Shown here: positions 1-8,382 of the stretch, in pieces
Numbering within the stretch: the first letter of the stretch is position 1
Layout: every line of letters begins with the position of its first letter
Assembly (NCBI RefSeq): GCF_007995065.1
Contig: NZ_VOQR01000001.1
Location: 1,243,001 to 1,307,000, forward strand
Source: Sphingomonas ginsenosidivorax
GTDB taxonomy: Bacteria; Pseudomonadota; Alphaproteobacteria; Sphingomonadales; Sphingomonadaceae
DNA length: 64,000 nucleotides
Reading direction: 5' to 3'
Position numbers and translations under genes: made by a program
Notes under the pieces: generated by a model
Seen by the model: only the letters and a program-made list of their open reading frames with translations
The model's database searches: none
What the model was told of the DNA's origin: nothing

Positions 1-857
1 GGATTAACGCCGGCGGGCGGGTGGGGCGTGCCGACCTCGGTGTCCGCCTGCTGACCACGCGCGACCCTGACGAAGCCCGCATGATCGCGACCGAGCTCGA
101 CCGGCTGAACGAGGAACGCCGGACGATCGAGGGTAATGTCCAGGAGGCTGCCGACCTGCTGACGGCGAGCGCCGCGCGCGTCGCGGTGGTCTCGGGCCAT
201 GGTTGGCATGCGGGCGTGATCGGCATCGTCGCGGGGCGGCTGAAGGAGCGGCTCGGCCGCCCGGCGATCGTCATCGCGATCGACGAGAACGGCCTCGGCA
301 AGGGATCGGGCCGTTCGATCTCGGGCGTCGATCTCGGCGCGGCCGTTATGGCGGCAAGGGAGCAGGGGCTGCTCGTCGCGGGCGGCGGGCACGCGATGGC
401 GGCGGGCCTGACGATCGTCGAGAGCGCGATCCCCGCCTTCGCAGAGTTCCTCGAGGAGCGCCTCTCCGCCGCGGTCGACAGGTCGCGCGACGACCGTGCG
501 CTGCTGCTCGACGCGGTGCTGGCGGCCGGCGGCGTCAATCCGGGGCTGGTCGAATCGATGGAGGCGGGGGGGCCGTACGGCATGGGCTGGCCCGCGCCGC
601 GCGTCGCGATGGGGCCGGTGCGCGTGATCAAGGCGGACGTGGTCGGCAACGGCCATGTCCGCACCGTGGTGGCGGGCGACGACGGCCGCAGTATCAAGGC
701 GATGGCGTTCCGCGCGGCGGACACCGCGCTCGGCCAGGCGCTGCTAGGCGCTCCCCCGCATCGGAAACTCTGGCTGGCCGGCCGTGCCAAGATCGACGAC
801 TGGTCGTCGCGCCCTGCTGCAGAATTGCACCTCGAAGATGCAGCCTGGGCCGATTGA
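1..857 (+). CDS. recJ: single-stranded-DNA exonuclease RecJ, C-terminal part
   Basis: The 5' end lies outside the window. Reading from base 3 gives 284 in-frame residues to a TGA at 855-857. RecJ degrades single-stranded DNA 5' to 3' in recombination and mismatch repair. The visible part begins with the RecJ-typical INAGGRVGRADLG, then a DHHA1-type segment (SGHGWHAGVIGIVAGRL, later GGGHAMAAG), and ends in the C-terminal OB-like region. The DHH catalytic half is upstream and cannot be assessed. It reads toward tRNA-Glu 48 bases downstream. Confidence 0.93.
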   Translation, partial: INAGGRVGRADLGVRLLTTRDPDEARMIATELDRLNEERRTIEGNVQEAADLLTASAARVAVVSGHGWHAGVIGIVAGRLKERLGRPAIVIAIDENGLGKGSGRSISGVDLGAAVMAAREQGLLVAGGGHAMAAGLTIVESAIPAFAEFLEERLSAAVDRSRDDRALLLDAVLAAGGVNPGLVESMEAGGPYGMGWPAPRVAMGPVRVIKADVVGNGHVRTVVAGDDGRSIKAMAFRAADTALGQALLGAPPHRKLWLAGRAKIDDWSSRPAAELHLEDAAWAD

Positions 858-905
858 ACGCTTGACGCTCGGCCCGCCGGGCCTTAGTCGGCCCCCACCA
901 CGCAA

Positions 906-980
906 GGCCCCTTCGTCTAGCGGTTAGGACGCGGCCCTTTCACGGCTGAAGCACGGGTTCGATTCCCGTAGGGGTCACCA
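906..980 (+). tRNA. tRNA-Glu (anticodon TTC), CCA encoded
   Basis: The 75 bases fold as a cloverleaf. The acceptor GGCCCCT pairs with AGGGGTC through one G-U. The D-arm is GTC/GAC, the anticodon loop is CTTTCAC with TTC, and the T-arm is GGGTTCGATTCCC. The terminal CCA is encoded at 978-980. The gene is intact and stands alone after recJ. No obvious terminator follows. Confidence 0.96.
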
Positions 981-1140
981 TCGCTGGTTTTCGTCGAATC
1001 GGCATGGTGAGACACGCAGACGCAGTGCGTCACGCGGCTGATCGAGCAAAACCGCTCCAGGCGTACGCATCCCATCTTCCGACCGCCAGCGCCGCTAGCG
1101 ATCGGGACCTTACGCGCAGTTCATTGACCCAATCGCCCGG

Positions 1141-4100
1141 TCATCGCGCGACCGGGCCGTGGAAGTCCGCCTCGACGATCGCCAGCCGCCAGCCCGGCGC
1201 AACCGCTTCCGCGCCGGTGTCACCCGATTGTTTGGCGGTGCCGAGTTCGACGATCTTGCCGAATGCGTCCCGGTCCTGCGTCGGGGCGATCTGGGTGAGG
1301 CGCAGCACGCGCCCGGTGGCGGCGGGGAAGCTGACGGAGGCGTAGCCGAGCTGGCGCTCCGTCTCGCCGGTCCAGATTTCGCGGCCGTCGAGCGTGATCC
1401 GCAGCGGATAGCCGCGCGATCGCCAGCCGACGAGTTTCAGTTCGATCTCGTTCAGCGTCACGGGCGTGTCGAAACGATATTCGATCCACGCGGTAGCGGG
1501 AGCGCCGTCGCTGGCCCAGTGCGTCAGTTCGTTGTCGTCGATCGACTTCCCTGCATCCGCCTGGCGCGATCCGGCGACGATGCTCGACGGCATCAGCGTC
1601 GTACGGCTGACACGGTAGGACGGCCCCGCTGGCGTCGGCCCGCGCGTCAACAGCCCGGGTTGCGCGTCCCCGGCGAAGCTGCGCGAGAGCCCGCCCTCGA
1701 CCCTCGCCGCCGCCACCGTAGGCACGACCAGCGTCGCCGCCTTCAGGCCCGGCGCCGTCGCGGTCAGCCTGACCGTTCCCTTCGCCGTCCCGGCGCGCAG
1801 CAGGACCCGGTTGATGCCGCCTTCGACCGGTACTGTCTTCGACAGGATGTAGTTGTCCTCGTCGCGCGCGGTACCGGCGGTCGGCGTGGTGCCGGGGATC
1901 GCCTCCTCCGCCTTGGCGACCGTCGAGCGGGGGCGGCCCGAGCTGTCGCCCTGCGCGATGCCGCCGCGCCATTCGGCGGGGCCGGTCAGTGCGAAGGTGA
2001 CCTTGTCGTTGGCGGTCGGCACGCGGCGGCCCTTCGCATCGACGACCTCGACATCGACCAGCGCGATGTCGGCGCCGTCCATGACGAAGCCGCGCGGGCC
2101 CGTGTGTTTCGTCAGGCGCAGCGCTACGGGCGCGCCGACCGTCTCGACGACATGCTCCGAGGTGCGACCGTCGGCGCTGGTTCCCACGGCGCGCAGCGTT
2201 CCCGGCTGCCATGCGACGTCGGGCCAGGTGAACAGGAAGCCGCTCGAGCGCTTGCCGATGCCGAGCGACCGGCCGTTGAGGAACAGCTCGACCCTGTCGC
2301 CGGTCGAGACGACGCTCATGGCCTTCATCGTACCCGGCGCGTAGGTCCAATGCCCGACAATGTGCGTCGCGGGCCGCTCGACGTCGACCCAGCCGTTCCA
2401 CATCACCTTGTGCGCGTAGAACCCCTCCTTGGGGATGCGCACGGCGTCGACCTCACCCGAGCGGCGGTAATTGTTGTCGCCGCGATAATGCGTGTTGCTG
2501 TCGGACCAGATGATGTTGACGCCGCCCGAACTCACGCGGCGGCCGGTGCCGGGGCGGATCCGGTAATAGTCCCACCAGCGCCGGACGTCCTCTGCAGCCT
2601 GGCTGTCCTGGTTGCGGTTGTAGTCGGGTGCGTCGGCGTGGAACGGCGGGGTCTGCGCGTCCTGGTAGAGCCGTGCCGCCTCGTCGCGGCTGTATTCCAT
2701 CGCCCACATCGGGATGTGCGCGCTCTTGTTGATGTAGAGCATCTCGCCGCCATATTCGGCGATCTTGCTGTCGAGCATCTCGCGCGAGCCGATCGCGCGG
2801 CCGCCATGCGCGTCATACTCGTCGCGAAGCGCCTTCATCTCGGCCATGTGCGGCTCGCTGATGCTTTCGTTGCCGCTTTCGTAGAACAGGATGGAGGGGT
2901 TGTTGCGGTTGTAGACGATCGCGCTGCGCATCTGCTCCTTGCGCTGGTCCCAGCGGCGCCCCTCGACGTCGCGTTCGGAGTCGCCTGCCGGCATCGCCTG
3001 GGGAAGGCCGACGCGATCGGCGGATTCGATGTCCTGCTTCGACGGCGTGATGTGCATCCACCGGACCATGTTGCCGCCGCTCTCGACCATCAGCGCGTTG
3101 GAGAAGTCGCTGATCCAGGGCGGGATCGACACGCCGACCGCGGGCCATTCGTTCGACGTGCGCTGTGCATAGCCGTGCACTTGCATCACCCGGCCGTTGA
3201 GCCGGATCATGCCGTCGCCGAACTGCGTCGAGCGGAACCCGGTCAGCGTGTCGACCGCATCGGCGACCTTGCCGCCTTCGACGAGGCTGGTCGTCACGCG
3301 GTAGAGATAGCCATAGCCCCAGCTCCAGAAGTTGAGGCCGGCCATGCGTCCCTGCGCGGTGACCATGCGCGTCTCACCCGGGGCCAGCGTGACGCTGCCG
3401 CCGTCGAACCGCCCGACGAGCGTGCCGTCGCGGTCGCGAACCTCTGTACGCAGTGAGAAGGTGCGCGGCGCGGCTTCCTCGTTGCGGACCTGCGTTTCGG
3501 CGTGGACCGTCGCGGCGCGCCCGGGAATGTCGAAGGCGTCCGCCCAGACATATTGACCGGTCGTCCCCAGGTTCGCGAACAGCGGCAGCGTCTGGTAGGT
3601 GCGCGGCGTCAGGTGCAGCCGGACGTTGCGCGTGATGCCGCCGTAGTTGACGTTGAAATTGCGGTCGTTCCACTGGAAGCCGCTGCCGGTCGCGCGTTCC
3701 TTGTAGCGCCAGTCATTGTCGACGCGCACCGCGATCACGTTGCTGCCGGGTTTCAGCGCCTTGGAAATGTCCGCGCCGAACGCCATCGCGCCGCTCTCGG
3801 ACAGCGCGACCGACTGGCCGTTGACCCAGACCTCGGCGGCCTGCCGCACGCCCTCGAATTCGAGGAACGCCTTGCCGGCCGTGGCGCGCGACGGTGCGGT
3901 GAAGCGCTTGCGATACCAGGTTATCCCGGTCGACAGATTCTTGATGTCGCGCGCGAACGCCTCGCGCTCGTTGAAGGCGTTGGGCAGCGTGACCGGCGTC
4001 CAGCCGCGGTCATCGAAGCCGGGCTGCGCGGCGCCAGCCTTGTCGCCGGTTGTCATCTGCCAGCCGGGGTTGAGGTTGTAGGTCGCGCGTGCGGACGCGA

Positions 4101-4182
4101 CCACGCTCGACGCGTCGTGCGCGCGGACTGCGGGGGAGGCGAGGGCGATGACCGCCGTGGCTGCGAGGTACCGTGCGCGCAT
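1141..4182 (-). CDS. secreted glycoside hydrolase family 2 enzyme with C-terminal discoidin-like domain
   Basis: A 1013-residue exported enzyme. The signal peptide is about residues 1-21 (MRARYLAATAV..., cleavage near AVRA/HD). It is followed by a GH2 sugar-binding jelly roll, an Ig-like domain and a TIM barrel. The likely acid/base is Glu439 in GNES and the likely nucleophile Glu496 in MEYS. Ig-like domains and a C-terminal F5/8-type carbohydrate-binding fold (about 890-1000) follow. GAAGG lies six bases before the ATG at 4182, so that start is preferred over the ATG at 4188. It starts 13 bases after uxuA on the same strand, so release of glucuronic or galacturonic acid is the favoured role. 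A beta-galactosidase remains possible; the substrate is inferred. Confidence 0.85.
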   Translation of the reverse strand: MRARYLAATAVIALASPAVRAHDASSVVASARATYNLNPGWQMTTGDKAGAAQPGFDDRGWTPVTLPNAFNEREAFARDIKNLSTGITWYRKRFTAPSRATAGKAFLEFEGVRQAAEVWVNGQSVALSESGAMAFGADISKALKPGSNVIAVRVDNDWRYKERATGSGFQWNDRNFNVNYGGITRNVRLHLTPRTYQTLPLFANLGTTGQYVWADAFDIPGRAATVHAETQVRNEEAAPRTFSLRTEVRDRDGTLVGRFDGGSVTLAPGETRMVTAQGRMAGLNFWSWGYGYLYRVTTSLVEGGKVADAVDTLTGFRSTQFGDGMIRLNGRVMQVHGYAQRTSNEWPAVGVSIPPWISDFSNALMVESGGNMVRWMHITPSKQDIESADRVGLPQAMPAGDSERDVEGRRWDQRKEQMRSAIVYNRNNPSILFYESGNESISEPHMAEMKALRDEYDAHGGRAIGSREMLDSKIAEYGGEMLYINKSAHIPMWAMEYSRDEAARLYQDAQTPPFHADAPDYNRNQDSQAAEDVRRWWDYYRIRPGTGRRVSSGGVNIIWSDSNTHYRGDNNYRRSGEVDAVRIPKEGFYAHKVMWNGWVDVERPATHIVGHWTYAPGTMKAMSVVSTGDRVELFLNGRSLGIGKRSSGFLFTWPDVAWQPGTLRAVGTSADGRTSEHVVETVGAPVALRLTKHTGPRGFVMDGADIALVDVEVVDAKGRRVPTANDKVTFALTGPAEWRGGIAQGDSSGRPRSTVAKAEEAIPGTTPTAGTARDEDNYILSKTVPVEGGINRVLLRAGTAKGTVRLTATAPGLKAATLVVPTVAAARVEGGLSRSFAGDAQPGLLTRGPTPAGPSYRVSRTTLMPSSIVAGSRQADAGKSIDDNELTHWASDGAPATAWIEYRFDTPVTLNEIELKLVGWRSRGYPLRITLDGREIWTGETERQLGYASVSFPAATGRVLRLTQIAPTQDRDAFGKIVELGTAKQSGDTGAEAVAPGWRLAIVEADFHGPVAR

Positions 4183-4195
4183 TGTCATCCTTCGA

Positions 4196-5386
4196 TCAGG
4201 TGGTGGCAGGTCGGCTCGAGGCGGCGGCGCGCGCATGCGCGATCCCGCGTTCGAGCCCGCGCAGTTCGGCCAGCCCGCGCATCCGACCGAGCAGCGCGTA
4301 TCCCGGGTTTCCGGCGCGGTGCATGTCGTCGAGGATCCGGTGGCCGTGATCGGGGCGCATCGGGATGCTGCGGGCCTCGCGCAACGACAGGTCGTGGATC
4401 GCCGCAACGACGGACGCCATGCCCGCATCCCCCTCGAGATGCGCGGCCTCGTGGAAGGTGCGGTGCCCCTCGCGCTGGACCGAGCGCAGATGGAGGAAGC
4501 CAATCCGGTCGCCCAACCGGTCGATCATCCCGGGCAGGTCGTTGTCGGCGCGGACGCCCAGCGAACCGGTGCAGAAGCAGAGGGCGTTCGAAGGGTTGGG
4601 TACGCGTGCGAACAGTGTGGCCAGATCGGCTTCGGTGCTCACGACGCGCGGCAGGCCGAACAGCGGGAAGGGGGGATCGTCGGGATGCACCACCAGCCGG
4701 ATGCCGAGGTCGTCGGCGATCGGGCACACCGCCTCGAGGAACGCCGCATGATTGGCGCGCAAGGTATCGGCGTCGACATCGGCATAGCGCGCGATCGCCG
4801 CCGCGAGCGCGGTCGAGGTGAAGCTTTCCTCGCTGCCCGGCAGCCCGGCGATGATCGTGCGTTCGAGCAGGTGCCGCTCGTCGGCCGACATCGCCGCGAA
4901 CCGCGCCGCGGCGCCCGCGCGGACACCTTCCGCGTAGTCGGCCTCGGCACCCGGGCGCTTGAGGATATGCAGGTCGTACACGGTGACCGCTTCCCATTCG
5001 AAGCGCAGCGCGCGCGCGTCGTCGGGCAGCCGCCAGTCGAGATCGGTCCGCGTCCAGTCGAGCAGCGGCATGAAATTATACGTCACGACGTCGATGCCAT
5101 GCGCGGCGAGGTTCCGCAGGCTCTGCCGGTACGCGTCGATCAGCGCGGCGGTGTCGCCGCCGAGCTTGATCTCCTCATGGACCGGCAGGCTTTCGACCAC
5201 CGACCAGTCGAGCCCGGCCGCCGCGATCGTCGCTCTCCGCGCGCCGATCGCGTCGCTGCTCCACACCGCGCCATTGGGTATCTCGTGCAGCGCGGTGACG
5301 ATACCGGTCGCGCCGGCCTGGCGGATCTCTGCTAGCGTGACCGGGTCGGCGGGGCCGAACCACCGCATCGTCTGGGTCATCAGCAT
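4196..5386 (-). CDS. uxuA: D-mannonate dehydratase
   Basis: Mannonate dehydratase converts D-mannonate to 2-keto-3-deoxygluconate in the glucuronate pathway. The 396 residues are close to the E. coli length (394), and the N-terminus closely resembles it (MTQTMRWFGPADPVTLAEIR, then QAGATGIVTALHEIPNG). The family motif HPDDPP, in the metal/substrate region, is present. The start is ATG 5386 or ATG 5380; neither has a strong ribosome site, and homology favours 5380. It heads an operon with the GH2 gene and is divergent from the GntR regulator. Uronate isomerase (uxaC) and fructuronate reductase (uxuB) are not in this window, so they must lie elsewhere if the pathway is complete. Confidence 0.92.
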   Translation of the reverse strand: MLMTQTMRWFGPADPVTLAEIRQAGATGIVTALHEIPNGAVWSSDAIGARRATIAAAGLDWSVVESLPVHEEIKLGGDTAALIDAYRQSLRNLAAHGIDVVTYNFMPLLDWTRTDLDWRLPDDARALRFEWEAVTVYDLHILKRPGAEADYAEGVRAGAAARFAAMSADERHLLERTIIAGLPGSEESFTSTALAAAIARYADVDADTLRANHAAFLEAVCPIADDLGIRLVVHPDDPPFPLFGLPRVVSTEADLATLFARVPNPSNALCFCTGSLGVRADNDLPGMIDRLGDRIGFLHLRSVQREGHRTFHEAAHLEGDAGMASVVAAIHDLSLREARSIPMRPDHGHRILDDMHRAGNPGYALLGRMRGLAELRGLERGIAHARAAASSRPATT

Positions 5387-5479
5387 GCCATGGCCGCTTT
5401 CGACCCGTCGACTACCGAACGCCGTTCCATCACGTCAAAACCCTTCCTGGTGACCCGAGTGCCAGGGTCAGAAATTGCA

Positions 5480-5496
5480 AACCGGCCAGACCAATT
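5480..5496. promoter_or_regulatory. candidate GntR/UxuR-type operator, one strong half-site
   Basis: Compared with the PdhR/UxuR-like palindrome AATTGGT-N3-ACCAATT, the right half ACCAATT is perfect and the left half AACCGGC matches four of seven. It lies in the 319-bp gene-free interval between uxuA and the divergent regulator. Support is by motif resemblance only. Confidence 0.3.
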
Positions 5497-5602
5497 TCGC
5501 GTCCAGTCGTACACAACATTGCCAGCGCCCTGCCATCGGTTGGAGGGTGCCACCTAGTATTGTGTCCGCCGTGAACGCGGGCGGCAAGCCTTTCCACATT
5601 GT

Positions 5603-5619
5603 GATTGTCCTGACCAAAA
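5603..5619. promoter_or_regulatory. candidate second GntR-type operator
   Basis: GATTGTCCTGACCAAAA resembles AATTGGT-N3-ACCAATT, with about ten of fourteen symmetric positions agreeing. It lies about 90 bases before the regulator start and about 120 bases from the other candidate. Two sites in the divergent interval would fit a dimeric FadR-type repressor. No other gene or structure is seen in 5387-5705. Confidence 0.28.
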
Positions 5620-5705
5620 TGCGTGGTTCATGCGTCCGGTGCAAGAAAAATGTTCGTACCATGGCGTCGGCTTGTGACGCCTAGGCAGAGACGGTAGGTT
5701 CGGGA

Positions 5706-6464
5706 ATGACCGTGAAACCGCCGAGCACCCGCATCTACGCCCGCGTGTCGGGGAACCTGCAGGAGCGGATCTCGAACGGGGAATTCGAGATCGGCGCACG
5801 GCTTCCCCCCGAGCGCGAACTGGCGCAGGTCTACAACGTGTCGCGCCCGACGATCCGCGAGGCGATCATCGCGCTGGAGGTCGACGGCGTCGTCTCGGTG
5901 CGCCAGGGTTCGGGCGTCTATGTCGTCGCCAGGCAGCCGCGCACCGGTATCGCCGGCGAGACCGATATCGGCCCGTTCGAACTGCTCGAGGCACGCCGAG
6001 CGATCGAGAGCGAGGCGTGCGCGCTGGCCGCGACCCAGATCGAGCCGGCCCAGCTGCGCGAGCTCGACGCGCTCGTCGAGGAGATGCGCGGCGACAATCT
6101 GGAGAACGACATCGCGCAGTCCGAACAGGTCGACCGGCGGTTCCACATCGCCATCGCGCAGGCGAGCGGGAACAGCGCGATGGTCGCGGTCGTCGACATG
6201 CTGTGGGACATCCGCTTCCGCTCGCCGCAGAGCCGGATGCTCACCGCCAAGGCGCATGCCGCGGGTGTCAGGCCGCGGGTGGAGGAGCATGTCGCGATCG
6301 TCGATGCGTTGAAGCGGGGCGACCCGGAGCAGGCGCGCGAGGCGATGCGATCGCATCTCGGGCGCGTGCTCGACACGTTGCTGGAGACCACCGAGATCCA
6401 CGAGGTCGACCAGGCGCGCGAGCGGGTGCAGCAGCAACGCAGGCGCTACGCTGCACTCGGTTGA
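5706..6464 (+). CDS. GntR-family (FadR subfamily) transcriptional regulator
   Basis: 252 residues. The N-terminal winged helix-turn-helix (about 8-78) contains LPPERELAQVYNVSRPTIREAI. The C-terminal all-helical FCD domain (about 95-235) contains ligand-binding type histidines (RRFHIAIAQASGN, later EEHVAIVDALKRGD). It is transcribed divergently from uxuA and the GH2 gene, so it probably represses the hexuronate operon and responds to a uronate or its derivative; that is inferred from context. The start ATG follows TTCGGGA, a modest ribosome site. Confidence 0.88.
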   Translation: MTVKPPSTRIYARVSGNLQERISNGEFEIGARLPPERELAQVYNVSRPTIREAIIALEVDGVVSVRQGSGVYVVARQPRTGIAGETDIGPFELLEARRAIESEACALAATQIEPAQLRELDALVEEMRGDNLENDIAQSEQVDRRFHIAIAQASGNSAMVAVVDMLWDIRFRSPQSRMLTAKAHAAGVRPRVEEHVAIVDALKRGDPEQAREAMRSHLGRVLDTLLETTEIHEVDQARERVQQQRRRYAALG

Positions 6465-6484
6465 CCCCACGTACTGGCGGCGAG

Positions 6485-6874
6485 TTACCCGATCGGTTGT
6501 GCGAGCAGCCAGTGCCGCGCCGCGGGCTCGTCGTCGAACAGCTCGTGGCCGGCGAGTTTGGCCATCCGCTTCGCCTGGAGCTTCGAGAGCGCGCTCGTCA
6601 TCACGACCGCGGTCATGGCGCGCATCTCGGTCTTGCCGTGCGCGATGATCCGGACATGGCCCTCGGCGATGGCCTGCGACTGGATCGGATAGTCCGACAT
6701 GTCGACGAGGATTCGCCGGCAACCGCCGCTCGGTCCGAGCGCGTTAGCCTTGGTACCGAGTTCGGCGAGATAGGCGCGCATCGTGTCGGGCGTCCAGAAG
6801 CCGTGCACTTCGATCCGCATCAGCCGGTGTTCGGGTTCGATCGTCACGGTAAACATCACGCGCTGTCGACTCAC
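6485..6874 (-). CDS. hypothetical protein, possible SpoIIAA/STAS-like fold
   Basis: A soluble protein of 129 residues with no signal peptide. The alternating strand/helix pattern (FTVTIEPEHRLMRIEVHGFW, then GGCRRILVDMSDY) resembles small STAS/SpoIIAA-like proteins, but no catalytic motif is recognised. The start is GTG at 6874 or ATG at 6856 (MFTVTIEPE); neither has a strong ribosome site. It converges on the GntR regulator with a 20-bp gap and is divergent from the symporter gene. Function is unknown. Confidence 0.6.
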   Translation of the reverse strand: MSRQRVMFTVTIEPEHRLMRIEVHGFWTPDTMRAYLAELGTKANALGPSGGCRRILVDMSDYPIQSQAIAEGHVRIIAHGKTEMRAMTAVVMTSALSKLQAKRMAKLAGHELFDDEPAARHWLLAQPIG

Positions 6875-7050
6875 TCAGTCTGGGTCGTAATCGTACCCGG
6901 ATCGGGTGAAGGAACCGTGACGATGCCCGCCAGGATGAGCCGGCACGATCGTCCCCGCACTGCCGACGCCGGACGCGTACCCGCATTCGCCCCAGGGCCG
7001 TATCCATGGCATGGATTCCGCCACAGACGACCGCACGCGTTGGAGACTGC

Positions 7051-8361
7051 ATGAGCGACACCGAGACCGAGACGCCGACCCCCTCGCGGTTTCCGCTTCA
7101 CTTCCAAATGCTCGCGGGTTTCGCGATCGGCCTGGTCGGCGGCCTGATCGTCAACCTGACGGCGGGCGACGCGGCCTGGGTGAAGACGATCACGACCTAT
7201 GTCACCGGGCCGGCCGGGCAGGTTTTCCTGCGCCTGCTGTTCATGCTGGTCATTCCGCTGCTGTTCTCGGCGCTGGTGACCGGCGTGGCCGAGATGGGCG
7301 ATCTCGCCTCGCTCAAGCGGGTCGGGCTGCGGACGCTCATGTTCACGCTCGCGCTGTCGACGATTTCGGTGGTGGTCGCGCTGGTGCTGGTCAACGTGAT
7401 CCGGCCGGGCGGGGGAGTCGATCCGGCGCTCGCCCGCTCGATGCTGGCGCAGGCGGGCAGCGGCGCCGGTGCGATCGTCGGGTCCGGCCGGGACAAGCCG
7501 GGCGGGGTCGAGGCGGTGCTCGGCATCATCCCGTCGAATGCGGTCAAGGCCGCGGCGGACGACGACATCCTCGCGTTGATGGTGTTCGCGCTCGCGATCG
7601 GCATCGGGCTGGTGCTGGTCCGCACCGACAAGACGCAGGCCTTCCAGAACGCGGTCGAGGGTCTGCTCGAGGTCGCGATGGCGCTGATCGGGCTGGTCAT
7701 CCGGCTGGCCCCGATCGCGGTCGCCTGTTTCATGTTCAACCTGGCCGCCCTGTTCGGCTTCGACATCCTGATCCGGCTGAGCTGGTACGTCGCGACCGTG
7801 CTGACGGCGATCCTGTTCCAGCTGGTGATCGTCTATGGGGCAGGCGTATGGCTCGCCGCCGGGATGAGCCCGCGGACCTTCTTCGGGGGCGTCCGAGAGG
7901 CGATGGTGATGGCCTTCTCCACCGCGAGTTCGAACGCGACGCTGCCGACGTCGCTGCGGATCGCGGAGACCGAGCTCAAGCTGCCGCGCAAGATCGCGCG
8001 CTTCGTCCTGACCATCGGCGCCACCGCCAACCAGAACGGCACCGCGATCTTCGAGGGCGTCACCGTCATCTTCCTCGCGCAGTTCTTCGGGGTCGAGCTT
8101 TCGCTCGGCCAGCAGGGGACGGTGATGCTGGTGTGCATTTTGGGCGGGATCGGGACTGCCGGCGTCCCCGCGGGCTCGCTGCCGGTGATCGCGCTGATCC
8201 TCGGCATGGTCGGCGTGCCGCCGGCCGCAATCGGGATCGTGCTCGGGGTGGACCGCCTGCTCGACATGTGTCGCACGATGCTCAACGTCACCGGCGACCT
8301 CGCGATCGCGACGATGGTCAACGGGCGGGCGTCTCCGGCAAAGGACGGGAAGGCGGCCTGA
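7051..8361 (+). CDS. dicarboxylate/amino acid:cation symporter (DAACS family)
   Basis: 436 residues with the DctA/GltP (SDF) fold, about eight membrane helices and two re-entrant loops. The family signatures are SSNATLP near residue 290 and the NQNGTAIFEG segment near 330, the bacterial version of the NMDGTA cation/substrate motif. It imports dicarboxylates or acidic/neutral amino acids with Na+ or H+; the exact substrate is not readable. The start is ATG 7051, seven bases after GGAG, which is better than the in-frame ATG at 7006. The N-terminus (SDTETETPTPS) is cytosolic and acidic. It stands alone. Confidence 0.9.
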   Translation: MSDTETETPTPSRFPLHFQMLAGFAIGLVGGLIVNLTAGDAAWVKTITTYVTGPAGQVFLRLLFMLVIPLLFSALVTGVAEMGDLASLKRVGLRTLMFTLALSTISVVVALVLVNVIRPGGGVDPALARSMLAQAGSGAGAIVGSGRDKPGGVEAVLGIIPSNAVKAAADDDILALMVFALAIGIGLVLVRTDKTQAFQNAVEGLLEVAMALIGLVIRLAPIAVACFMFNLAALFGFDILIRLSWYVATVLTAILFQLVIVYGAGVWLAAGMSPRTFFGGVREAMVMAFSTASSNATLPTSLRIAETELKLPRKIARFVLTIGATANQNGTAIFEGVTVIFLAQFFGVELSLGQQGTVMLVCILGGIGTAGVPAGSLPVIALILGMVGVPPAAIGIVLGVDRLLDMCRTMLNVTGDLAIATMVNGRASPAKDGKAA

Positions 8362-8382
8362 CCCGGCCGTGCGGCGTCGATG

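Noticed and set aside
1159..3456. 765-codon open frame opposite the GH2 gene
   Set aside because: Arg/Asp/Pro/Ala-rich translation without family motifs. It is the mirror of a real high-GC gene with signal peptide and GH2 residues.
5468..5684. Two short frames (64 and 69 codons) in the uxuA-regulator interval
   Set aside because: No ribosome sites, no motifs, and both strands are open over the same bases. The interval is better explained as regulatory.
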